In this document: piece after piece, positions 54,770 to 62,519 of the stretch
Position numbering within the stretch: the first letter of the stretch is position 1
How the letters are laid out: every line of letters starts with the position of its first letter
NCBI RefSeq assembly: GCF_014202695.1
Contig: NZ_JACHHH010000011.1
Span: 44,268-108,267, forward strand
Direction of reading: 5' to 3'
Source of the DNA: Oribacterium sinus
GTDB lineage: Bacteria > Bacillota > Clostridia > Lachnospirales > Lachnospiraceae
Length of the DNA: 64,000 nucleotides
Notes under the pieces: model-generated
What the model was told of the DNA's origin: nothing
The model's database searches: none
What the model saw: the letters and a program-made list of their open reading frames with translations, nothing else
Translations under genes and position numbers: made by a program

Positions 54770-55987
54770 ATGGGAAAGAAAAAATGGCTGAGTATTCAGC
54801 AGACGGTTTGGATTGCTTTAGGGCTTTGTTTGGGTTTAATCTTTGGACTCATTATGCCTGAATTTTTCTACACCCCTCTGAATCTGATTGCCACTATTTA
54901 TATGTCTTCCTTGAAAATGATGATTTTCCCCCTGGTATTTTGTAGCTTACTGACCGGCATTATGGGTATCGGCTCCATTGCCAAAACCGGAAAAATCGGC
55001 CTCTATTCTCTTTTGTGGTTTACGGCAACCACCCTTTTCGCCAGCACTCTGGGACTTTTCCTCCCCGGGCTTCTCCATCTTGGCGTGGGAGCCCGGATTG
55101 TCGCTACGGACGTGAAAGTGGATGCAGTAGAGTTTAAAAGTCTTCTGGGAACTTTAGAAAATATCATCCCCTCCAATCCCATTGCAGCATTCTCCGAGGG
55201 AAATATGCTGCAGGTGCTTTCCTTTGCCATCATTATGGGACTTGCCTGCCTCTCCCTAAAGGAAAAGGCGGAGCCCTTTGTGAAGCTTTGTACCTCTATT
55301 CATGATATTTCCATTTTTATCGTTTCGAAGATTATGCTTTTCACTCCCATCGGCGTTTTTGCCTGTATGGCTACGGTAATGTACAGTAACGGTATCAAGA
55401 CGGTTCTGCAGCTGGGACAGGTTATGCTGGCCTTATACATTACCTTTGCCCTTTATGCTTTGATCGTGTATGGAGGAATTGTGAGAGTAATCGGAAAGAT
55501 CCCTATAGGCAGGTTCTTCACCTCCATTGCTCCGGCTAGCTTGAATGCATTTTCCACCTGTTCTTCCAACGCTACTCTCCCCCTATCTATTGAATGTGCG
55601 GTGGAGTCCTTGGAGGTTCCGGAGGAAGTAGCCTCTTTAACACTTCCCTTAGGAGCTACCATTAACATGGATGCGGTGAGTATTCTCATGTCCTTTATGA
55701 TCAGCTTCTTCGCTTCCGCCCTGGGTATTCCGCTAACCCTGGATACCATGATTACGGTTTTGGCCGCAAATACCTTGCTCAGCATCGGAACTCCGGGAGT
55801 GCCCGGCGGGGCTATTGCCGCCTTTGCCGCCCTGGCTCCCATGGCAGGACTTCCCATCAACCAAATCCTGGGAGTGTATATTTCCGTAAATACTCTGGCG
55901 GATATGGGTGCCACCACCGTCAATGTGATTGGAGATATTGCCTGTGCCACTGCCATCAGTAAGCAGTTGGAGAAAAATAATGGATAA
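54770..55987 (+). CDS. dicarboxylate/amino acid:cation symporter (DAACS)
   Basis: 405 residues with eight main membrane helices and two hairpins. The family core is seen in SLNAFSTCSSNATLPLSIEC (serine-rich hairpin 1), LTLPLGATINMDAVSILM (TM7, where most members have NMDGTA) and LLSIGTPGVPGGAIAAFAAL (hairpin 2). It imports glutamate/aspartate, serine or C4-dicarboxylates with Na+ or H+; the MDAVS variant makes the substrate uncertain. GAGGGAG precedes the ATG. It is followed by a 16-bp repeat and a terminator. Confidence 0.9.
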   Translation: MGKKKWLSIQQTVWIALGLCLGLIFGLIMPEFFYTPLNLIATIYMSSLKMMIFPLVFCSLLTGIMGIGSIAKTGKIGLYSLLWFTATTLFASTLGLFLPGLLHLGVGARIVATDVKVDAVEFKSLLGTLENIIPSNPIAAFSEGNMLQVLSFAIIMGLACLSLKEKAEPFVKLCTSIHDISIFIVSKIMLFTPIGVFACMATVMYSNGIKTVLQLGQVMLALYITFALYALIVYGGIVRVIGKIPIGRFFTSIAPASLNAFSTCSSNATLPLSIECAVESLEVPEEVASLTLPLGATINMDAVSILMSFMISFFASALGIPLTLDTMITVLAANTLLSIGTPGVPGGAIAAFAALAPMAGLPINQILGVYISVNTLADMGATTVNVIGDIACATAISKQLEKNNG

Positions 55988-56008
55988 AGAACCCGCCTAA
56001 AAGGGAGT

Positions 56009-56056
56009 CTTTAAGAATAAGAACCTTTAAGAATAAGATACTTTAAGAATAAGACA
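56009..56056. repeat. 16-bp tandem repeat, three copies, after the symporter gene
   Basis: CTTTAAGAATAAGA plus two variable bases at 56009, 56025 and 56041, starting 22 nt after the stop codon and ending 4 nt before the terminator stem. Confidence 0.95.
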
Positions 56057-56060
56057 GTTC

Positions 56061-56117
56061 AAAAAGCAAGTTCCCGAGTGTACAATCTGTGCATAAAATC
56101 CGGAACTTGCTTTTTTT
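56061..56117 (+). terminator. intrinsic terminator of the symporter gene
   Basis: AAAAAGCAAGTTCC pairs with GGAACTTGCTTTTTT across a 27-nt loop region. T-runs on both ends make it potentially bidirectional. Confidence 0.85.
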
Positions 56118-56173
56118 ACTTATTTTCTTTATAATTTACGAGAATTTTACGTTTTTAAAGAAAAGGAGTATTT

Positions 56174-56479
56174 ATGGGAGAATCTTATTTTGACGGCGGT
56201 TTATTGCAGCTTATCGGATGGTCACTTTTAGGAAGCCTTATCACGGTATGTACCTTTGGAATCTGCTTTCCCTGGGCTATCTGCATGATTTATAACTGGG
56301 AAATATCCCACACCGTCATTAACGGGCATCGCCTTCGTTTTACCGGCAAAGCCACTAACCTCTTTCTGCAGTGGATTAAGTGGTTCCTGCTTTGCATTAT
56401 CACCTTGGGAATTTACAGCTTTTGGCTCAGTATTGCCATCAGAAAATGGAAGGTAGCCCACACCGAGTTTGCAGACTAA
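56174..56479 (+). CDS. DUF898 (YjgN-like) small membrane protein
   Basis: 101 residues. SYFDGGLLQLIGWSLLGSLI and the second half LQWIKWFLLCIITLGIYSFW followed by RKWKVAHTEF match DUF898-type proteins. Three hydrophobic segments are likely (about 8-32, 34-44, 66-86). GAAAAGGAG precedes the ATG. It is monocistronic between the symporter terminator and the convergent opp operon. Function unknown. Confidence 0.75.
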   Translation: MGESYFDGGLLQLIGWSLLGSLITVCTFGICFPWAICMIYNWEISHTVINGHRLRFTGKATNLFLQWIKWFLLCIITLGIYSFWLSIAIRKWKVAHTEFAD

Positions 56480-56538
56480 GCTTTGCAGGGATAAGTATTG
56501 GTACTATATTTTTAGGAAGGAAAATCGTTATAAGCCCT

Positions 56539-57342
56539 TTAGCCTTCCCTTCTATACCACCCGGGAACTGCCGACAGCAGAGTCCGGGTGTATTCTTTTT
56601 GAGGATTTTGAAAAATACTTTCACAATCCCCTTCTTCCACAATTCTTCCTGCCTGCATTACGCCAATCCTATCGCTGATATAGCGAACCATCGCCAAGTC
56701 ATGAGCCGTAAAAATGTAGCTAAGCCCCAGCTCCTTCTGTAAATCCTTTAGCAGATTCACAATCTGAGCCTGTATGGACACATCCAAGGCGGAAATCGGT
56801 TCGTCGCAAAGGATAATTTCCGGTTCTACTATCAAGGCTCTGGCTATTCCGATTCTTTGTCTCTGTCCGCCGGAAAAGGCATAGGGCATTTTTCTTCTAT
56901 CCGCTTCAGCTAAAGAAACCATTTCCAAAGCCTTTTTTATCTTTGTCTCTTCTTCTGCACGGGAGAGCTTTAGACGCCGTAAAGGCTCTTTTAAAATTTC
57001 CTCTACGTTCCAATGAGGATTTAAAGAAGAATAGGGATCCTGAAAGATAATCTGCATCTTATCCTGCATTTTCCGCATAGCCCTTTGGTCATCCTTTCTA
57101 ACTTCCTTTCCATGAAAATAAACTTCTCCCTCAGTTCTCTTTAAAAGGCCCAAGAGGCAACGACCAAGGGTACTTTTGCCACAGCCTGATTCCCCCACCA
57201 AACCGTAGCATTCTCCCTTATACAGGTCCAGGTCCACCTCCTGTACCGCATGGGTAGCAATCTTTTTTCTTCCCCAAAAATCCCTTTGATAAAATATCTT
57301 TTCTATTCCTCTGGCAGAAAGAATCCGCTCCTTTTCTTTCAT
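56539..57342 (-). CDS. oppF: peptide/nickel-type ABC transporter ATPase (OppF/DppF)
   Basis: 267 residues. Walker A is GLVGESGCGKSTLGRC, the Q-loop is IIFQDPYSSLNPHW, the signature is YAFSGGQRQRIGIARA and Walker B is IILCDEPISALDVSIQ. The H-loop is IFTAHDLAMVRYISD. The C-terminal OppF extension is short. It is the last of five genes and pairs with OppD in the cytosol. Confidence 0.93.
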   Translation of the reverse strand: MKEKERILSARGIEKIFYQRDFWGRKKIATHAVQEVDLDLYKGECYGLVGESGCGKSTLGRCLLGLLKRTEGEVYFHGKEVRKDDQRAMRKMQDKMQIIFQDPYSSLNPHWNVEEILKEPLRRLKLSRAEEETKIKKALEMVSLAEADRRKMPYAFSGGQRQRIGIARALIVEPEIILCDEPISALDVSIQAQIVNLLKDLQKELGLSYIFTAHDLAMVRYISDRIGVMQAGRIVEEGDCESIFQNPQKEYTRTLLSAVPGWYRREG

Positions 57343-57379
57343 TTTTTCACCCTAATCTTCACAACATAATAAAATTATT

Positions 57380-58465
57380 TTACGCTTTCTCTCCGGAAGA
57401 AAGCTTGTGACAGAATACCCTATGCGTTTCGGAAATCCTTGCTTCCTTCGGCAGGGCTGCCTGACAGGCGTCCACTCTTTCCTTGCACCTTTCATAAAAA
57501 GGGCAAAGGGTAAATTCCTTTAAAATCGAAGGGGGATTTCCCTCGATAGCTACCAGTGCTTCCTCCTTATCTTTTTCCATACTGGGGATGGCCGCTAAAA
57601 GGGCTTTGGTATAGGGATGTTTAGGACTTTGGAAAATCTCTTCCACCCTTCCCTCCTCCATCACCTTCCCTCCATATAAAATCAGAATGCGTTTGCAGCG
57701 TTCCTTCACCAAAGAAAGATCATGACTAATCAAAATCAAGCTTGTGCTTCTCGCTTTTACCCCTTCCAAAAGAAGGTCTAAAATCTGGGCCTGCAAGGTA
57801 ACATCCAAAGCAGTGGTGGGTTCATCCGCAATCAGCAGGGCCGGAGAGCAGGATAAGGCCATGGCAATCAAAACCCTTTGCCGCATACCGCCGGAAAACT
57901 CATGGGGATATTGCTTATACTTTTCCTCCGGATTGGGAATCCCTACGGAAGCAAGTAAAGCAATTGCTCTTTCTTTAGAATCCTTTTTTGAATCCTTGAT
58001 TCCTAAAAATGCCCCGGCAGAATTGCCAGCTGTCAAAGGCTGTATCGGGGCATTTATGCCGGAAAAGGCTTCCTTATCTTTAGTCCTGACAGGGCTTCCA
58101 TTTTTCTTCCTTTGTCTTTCAAAAATCTCTCTCAGCTGTTCTCCGATGGGAATCAAGGGGTTCAGCGCAGTCATGGGATCCTGAAAAATCATCGCTATTT
58201 GGCTTCCTCTAAGGGAAAGGTACTCCTTTTCCGTCAAATTTCGTAAATCCAATTCTTGAAAAAGAAGCTTCCGGGCAGAAACTTTTGCTTTTTCCGGCAG
58301 TAATCCCATAATCGCCTTCATGGCCATAGATTTTCCGCTTCCGGACTCCCCGATGATTCCCAAAACTTCTCCCTCCTCCAGAGAAAAGCTGACGCCGGAA
58401 ACCGGATAGACATTCATTTTTCCATAGGGTATTTCCACCTGCAAATCTTCAATTTCCAAAAGCAT
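57380..58465 (-). CDS. oppD: peptide/nickel-type ABC transporter ATPase (OppD/DppD)
   Basis: 361 residues. Walker A GIIGESGSGKSMAMKA, Q-loop MIFQDPMTALNPLI, signature HEFSGGMRQRVLIAMA, Walker B LLIADEPTTALD, H-loop LILISHDLSLV. The C-terminal oligopeptide-transporter domain has the Fe-S-type cysteines CPFYERCKERVDAC. An insert of roughly 40 residues between Q-loop and signature (AFSGINAPIQPLTAGNSAGA and a KDSKKDSKE stretch) makes it longer than most. It starts 3 bp after oppC stops. Confidence 0.92.
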   Translation of the reverse strand: MLLEIEDLQVEIPYGKMNVYPVSGVSFSLEEGEVLGIIGESGSGKSMAMKAIMGLLPEKAKVSARKLLFQELDLRNLTEKEYLSLRGSQIAMIFQDPMTALNPLIPIGEQLREIFERQRKKNGSPVRTKDKEAFSGINAPIQPLTAGNSAGAFLGIKDSKKDSKERAIALLASVGIPNPEEKYKQYPHEFSGGMRQRVLIAMALSCSPALLIADEPTTALDVTLQAQILDLLLEGVKARSTSLILISHDLSLVKERCKRILILYGGKVMEEGRVEEIFQSPKHPYTKALLAAIPSMEKDKEEALVAIEGNPPSILKEFTLCPFYERCKERVDACQAALPKEARISETHRVFCHKLSSGEKA

Positions 58466-58468
58466 CTT

Positions 58469-59308
58469 CTACTCCCTTTCTAAGAGAAGCGATTCCCTAA
58501 GAGCCTCTCCCCATTGATGGAAAGACAAAACCGTTATAATGATCAAAATTCCCGGAAGAATAGCCATGTGGGGAGCCTTTTGCAGGAATTTCTGGGCATT
58601 CTGTAAGAGACTTCCCCAGCTGGACATAGGAGCAGTTACCCCTCGTCCCAGAAAGCTTAATGCACTCTCCACCATGATTGAGGAGGCTATAGCCGCCGTG
58701 GAAGCTGTGATAATAGTGGGAAGTATCCCCGGAAAAATATGGCTAAAAAGTATTCGCAAGGGAAAAATTCCTAAAAATCGGGCATATAGGACATATTCCC
58801 GCTCTTTTAGGCTTAAGACCTCTCCTCGAATGATTCTTGCTGTTTCCATCCAGCTTAATAGCCCGATGACCATAACAAGAGAAAACAGACCTCTTCCAAA
58901 AACCATACCGAAAACCATCACCAATATCATCCAGGGAATAGAGGAAAGAACGTCTACAAGTCGCATAAAGAAGAAGTCCGCCACTCCTCCGAAATAGCCG
59001 GAAAGGAGTCCAATCATGACACCCAGTCCGATACTCATCGCCATAGACAAAAAACCGACCATAAGTGAAACTCTTCCCCCGTAAAGAACTCTGGCAAAAT
59101 AGTCTCTGCCCACCTCATCCGTTCCGAAAAAGTGTTGTATAGAGGGCTTTGCCAGACTATGAATCACATCCAATCCCTCCGGATCCAAGGGCAGAAGGGG
59201 TAAGATCAAGGCTAAAATACTGAAGCCTATTAAAAAGATACTGGCTAAAACTCTATGGGGATGACTTAGAATTCTGTTGATAAACGCTTTACCTCTGCTA
59301 GCTTGCAT
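58469..59308 (-). CDS. oppC: peptide/nickel-type ABC transporter permease (OppC/DppC)
   Basis: 279 residues. An N-terminal cytoplasmic segment and TM1 (about 15-37) precede HFFGTDEVGRDYFARVLYGG, the OppC signature. Five more membrane segments follow, and the EAA loop is around VLYARFLGIFPLRILFSHIF. It has a 4-bp gap to oppB and forms the membrane channel with OppB. Confidence 0.93.
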   Translation of the reverse strand: MQASRGKAFINRILSHPHRVLASIFLIGFSILALILPLLPLDPEGLDVIHSLAKPSIQHFFGTDEVGRDYFARVLYGGRVSLMVGFLSMAMSIGLGVMIGLLSGYFGGVADFFFMRLVDVLSSIPWMILVMVFGMVFGRGLFSLVMVIGLLSWMETARIIRGEVLSLKEREYVLYARFLGIFPLRILFSHIFPGILPTIITASTAAIASSIMVESALSFLGRGVTAPMSSWGSLLQNAQKFLQKAPHMAILPGILIIITVLSFHQWGEALRESLLLERE

Positions 59309-59312
59309 TTTT

Positions 59313-60275
59313 TTATCCTTCCTTCTTCCAAAGTGAAATTCTCGGGTCTATCAAACAATACAAAATATCCGAGAGCAAATTACCTAGAATTACCAAGGTA
59401 CCGGATAAAAGCAAAATCGCCATAACGATAGGATAATCCAGTGCATCTACCGCTTTCACAAAATAAAGGCCTATCCCCGGCCAGGAAAAAACGGATTCCG
59501 TAATTACCGCCCCCGTCACCAGTAGGGGCAGAGACATTCCCAGCTTACTAATCATAGGCAGACAAACATTTCTTGCTACATGATGAAAAAGTATCTCCCT
59601 TTTACTTGCGCCAAAAGCTCTTTGCACCAAAACATAGTCCTGCCTTAATTCCGACAATGCGGAAGAACGAACATAGCGCATTAAATCCGGAAAAAAAGCA
59701 AGCACCAATACACAGTAAGGAAGAAAAAGATGATGCAGGAAATCCAAAATATCCCATTCCTTCCCAATGGTATGCATTCCCAGTAACGGAAAAAGCTTCC
59801 AATGATAGCCAAAAAAATAAATCAGCACCAATGCAATCCAGAAGCTGGGTACCGCAAGACCTATGGTGGAAAGGCTGTCCAAAAGCTTGTCCTGCCATTT
59901 TCCCTTTTGGCTTGCACTGTATAGCCCCACTGCCATAGCCAAAAAGTAGGCGGTAAGGTAGGAGGGAAGAACCAAAAGGATAGTGTTTGGAATTCGTATC
60001 CGTAGATCATCCATAATCCGGGTATGACTAAGGAGAGAGTTACCGAACTCTCCCCTTAGAATATTTTTTAGCCATCGAAAATACTGCACTGGCATGGGAT
60101 CATTTAAGCCGTATTCTTCTCTTTTTTCCTCCCTTTGCGCCTCCGTCATCTTGGAATTGGCTATGGAATCCACCGCATCATAGGGAACCAGATTCATAAG
60201 TCCAAAGGACAAAAGGGTAATGAGTAGGAGCAGGGGAATACTTTGCAAAATTCTTCTCCCGATATAGAATGCCAT
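59313..60275 (-). CDS. oppB: peptide/nickel-type ABC transporter permease (OppB/DppB)
   Basis: 320 residues. It starts MAFYIGRRILQSIPLLLLIT (TM1), then PYDAVDSIANSKMTEAQREE, the DppB N-terminal periplasmic part, six membrane segments, EAA region YVLVQRAFGASKREILFHHV and the conserved GAVITESVFSWPGIGLYFVK. A 108-bp gap separates it from oppA. Confidence 0.93.
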   Translation of the reverse strand: MAFYIGRRILQSIPLLLLITLLSFGLMNLVPYDAVDSIANSKMTEAQREEKREEYGLNDPMPVQYFRWLKNILRGEFGNSLLSHTRIMDDLRIRIPNTILLVLPSYLTAYFLAMAVGLYSASQKGKWQDKLLDSLSTIGLAVPSFWIALVLIYFFGYHWKLFPLLGMHTIGKEWDILDFLHHLFLPYCVLVLAFFPDLMRYVRSSALSELRQDYVLVQRAFGASKREILFHHVARNVCLPMISKLGMSLPLLVTGAVITESVFSWPGIGLYFVKAVDALDYPIVMAILLLSGTLVILGNLLSDILYCLIDPRISLWKKEG

Positions 60276-60383
60276 TTTCTTGCCTCTTTTCTACTTGTTC
60301 TATTCTTTTGAAAAATAAAGCACTTGCTTACTTGCTAAAATACTCACAGCTTTGCTACAGCACTTACTTTCCTGCTTTTAAAC

Positions 60384-61994
60384 TTATTTAAACTTTAGCT
60401 TGGATAAATCTCCAAAGGTGTAGATAGGCACAAGCTGAGCTTCTTCCGGATCCACATCCTTCTTGGTAACCAGTGTTCTTAAATTGGTACCCAAAGGATA
60501 GTAAATTGCCTCTTCCGTTACCAATCGCTGTACCTTATTATAGATTTCTTTACGTTTCTCCAGATCCAAAGTACTATTTCCCTCTCTAAACAACTTGTCG
60601 ATTTCCGTATTGTGGTAATTCATGTTGTTGTCCTTCTCGGAGGAGAAAAGAATGGCGAAGGTATCCGGATCGGAGCCCATCACATAGCCTCCCAGGAAAA
60701 TGTCATAGTCTTTATTCTCCAAGTCCTTGGTAGCTTTGTAGTAAGCCGCATCTGCCAGGCTCGCCAATTCCACCTCCACGCCTACAGCCTTACATTCTGC
60801 CTGAATCGCCAGAGCTTCTCTTTCTAAAATAGGAGTATTAGCAGGATAGAGTAAAGTCAACTTCTTAGGACCATTCTTTACCTCTTCCTTGGCTTTCTCC
60901 AAGTCCTGATCCCACTTCTCCACATCCTCGCTGTAGAACTGGTTATCATAGGGCAGGAAGGAGTAGCCTAAATGATAGTAATCCGGATCTCCGTAAGCCG
61001 CCTTCATAATTTCCTCTCTGTTTAAGGCATGGAAAATGCCGGAACGGAAGGTCTTATCCTGCATATTGTCGGAAGCGGTATTCAAACGAATATAGGGCAC
61101 ACGACCTTCACTATAATTGTATAGGGTGAAGGCATCATTTTCCCGATAAGGCTCAATCATATCCGGAGACAATACCATGGCTTCCGCCTCTCCGTTCTGC
61201 ATAGCCAAAGTAGCGGTATCTCCCTTGTCAATTACCCGATAAATCAAGGTATCAATATAAGGCTTACCCTTGGCATAGTTGAGGTTGGCTTTAAACTTCA
61301 AATATTCTCCGGTCTTATACTCCTCCAGCACATAGGGACCTGCACCCACCACCTTATCTTCTAATAAGGAAACATCCGTATTTTCCTTACCTTCAAAGAT
61401 ATGCTTAGGAATAATGCTGACCTCATCGGAAAGCATCTCCATAGCACTGGCGGAAACAGAGGGGAGCTTAAAAAGAACGCTTAAATCATCCTGCTTTTCC
61501 ACCTTTATGGGCTGATCCCCGATATAAAGATTCTTTGACAAGCTGTTGATGGTGTCATAAGTAAAAACAATATCATCCGCTGTTAATGCTTCCCCATCAC
61601 TCCATTTTAAATCCGGCTTCAACTTCATCGTCAAAGTAAGACCGTCTTCAGAAGCAGTCATGCTCTCCGCCAGAATATAATCCACCGTTCCGTCTCCGTA
61701 AATATGATAAGCAGGGGCATAGGCTGCATGGCAGGTCATAAGACCGTAGCGGTCATCTGCTGTTAAAGGATTCAGGGTATTTCCCGGGTCACCGTCAATG
61801 ATGTAGGTGAAGCTGTCTTTCTGTCCGGAAGCATTTGCCTCTACCTTCTTCTCTCCATCAGAAGAAGCATTCTGCTCTTGTGCCTTTTCTGTAGATGCTC
61901 CTGTTCCCTTATCTTCCGCCTTGCTTCCTCCGCAGGCTACCAGGGCTGCGGACAAGAGTAGCAAGGGAAGTAGCTTAGCCAAGTTTTTTTTCAC
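60384..61994 (-). CDS. oppA: peptide/nickel-type ABC transporter substrate-binding lipoprotein
   Basis: 536 residues with a GTG start (AAGGAGGAG upstream). Signal peptide MKKNLAKLLPLLLLSAALVA is followed by lipobox Cys (VACGGS), then an acidic linker and the SBP_bac_5 fold: LNPLTADDRYGLMTCHAAYA, LTMKLKPDLKWSDGEALTAD and DIVFTYDTINSL. The C-terminal part carries GSDPDTFAILFSSEKDNNMN. It captures peptides or a related ligand; specificity unknown. Two dyad sites in its upstream region (62135-62153 and 62203-62225) may be operators. Confidence 0.92.
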   Translation of the reverse strand: MKKNLAKLLPLLLLSAALVACGGSKAEDKGTGASTEKAQEQNASSDGEKKVEANASGQKDSFTYIIDGDPGNTLNPLTADDRYGLMTCHAAYAPAYHIYGDGTVDYILAESMTASEDGLTLTMKLKPDLKWSDGEALTADDIVFTYDTINSLSKNLYIGDQPIKVEKQDDLSVLFKLPSVSASAMEMLSDEVSIIPKHIFEGKENTDVSLLEDKVVGAGPYVLEEYKTGEYLKFKANLNYAKGKPYIDTLIYRVIDKGDTATLAMQNGEAEAMVLSPDMIEPYRENDAFTLYNYSEGRVPYIRLNTASDNMQDKTFRSGIFHALNREEIMKAAYGDPDYYHLGYSFLPYDNQFYSEDVEKWDQDLEKAKEEVKNGPKKLTLLYPANTPILEREALAIQAECKAVGVEVELASLADAAYYKATKDLENKDYDIFLGGYVMGSDPDTFAILFSSEKDNNMNYHNTEIDKLFREGNSTLDLEKRKEIYNKVQRLVTEEAIYYPLGTNLRTLVTKKDVDPEEAQLVPIYTFGDLSKLKFK

Positions 61995-62134
61995 TTTTCT
62001 CCTCCTTCTGTACTGTTTCTCTTTCTTCCGAGATTTTTCTATATAATTAGGAAAAATGTCGGTTTTTCGAAATCAAAACGGTATTTTATGATAATTTTTA
62101 TTTTGCCTTCTTTATTATTATACTTTTTCGCTAA

Positions 62135-62153
62135 ATTTATCAATAGTATAAAT
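62135..62153. promoter_or_regulatory. operator-like dyad overlapping the oppA promoter
   Basis: ATTTAT and ATAAAT arms with a CAATAGT centre. On the minus strand it covers TTGATA, a plausible -35 box for the TATAAT-like sequence at 62116-62121. Confidence 0.45.
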
Positions 62154-62202
62154 CACTTTTTTGTTAGATATTTATAATCTCGATAAATGTATAGACTTAT
62201 TG

Positions 62203-62225
62203 GATTTATAAATAGTGTATAAATC
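62203..62225. promoter_or_regulatory. operator-like dyad upstream of oppA
   Basis: Perfect 8-bp arms GATTTATA and TATAAATC around an AATAGTG centre, 50 bp upstream of the dyad at 62135-62153. The rest of the 525-bp gap between oppA and the OmpA-domain gene is AT-rich with a hairpin at 62342-62439 and a repeat at 62475-62507. Confidence 0.5.
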
Positions 62226-62341
62226 AGCCCTTCATATTCAAAAATACAGGCATATTTTTTACAGACTGTTCTAAGATCTTCCACGATAATCATGAAAACA
62301 AACTCTCCCGTGCTTCATCCAACATAAACATTCAAAACAAA

Positions 62342-62439
62342 AAAGATGTAAAAAACCATGGAAGCTATAGCTTCCTGCAACAATCCGAACTCCCTAAGGG
62401 TAGATTCGCAATGTTACACTCCCGGTTTTTTACATCTTT
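62342..62439 (-). terminator. long composite hairpin terminator of the OmpA-domain gene
   Basis: Outer arms AAAGATGTAAAAAACC and GGTTTTTTACATCTTT are perfectly inverted. Inside are a GGAAGC/GCTTCC palindrome and a stem CGAA..CT..CCC / GGG..AG..TTCG. On the minus strand TTTTTTG follows. The nested structure is larger than needed for simple termination. Confidence 0.7.
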
Positions 62440-62474
62440 AATTTCTTTTTTGGGTTTAGATTAATTGGTCTTTA

Positions 62475-62507
62475 AAGCAATTTTAGCTTTTAAGCAATTT
62501 GGCTTTT
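62475..62507. repeat. 16/17-bp tandem duplication just after the OmpA-domain stop
   Basis: AAGCAATTTTAGCTTTT and AAGCAATTTGGCTTTT adjoin, 12 nt beyond the stop codon on the minus strand. Confidence 0.85.
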
Positions 62508-62519
62508 AATACTATTCTC

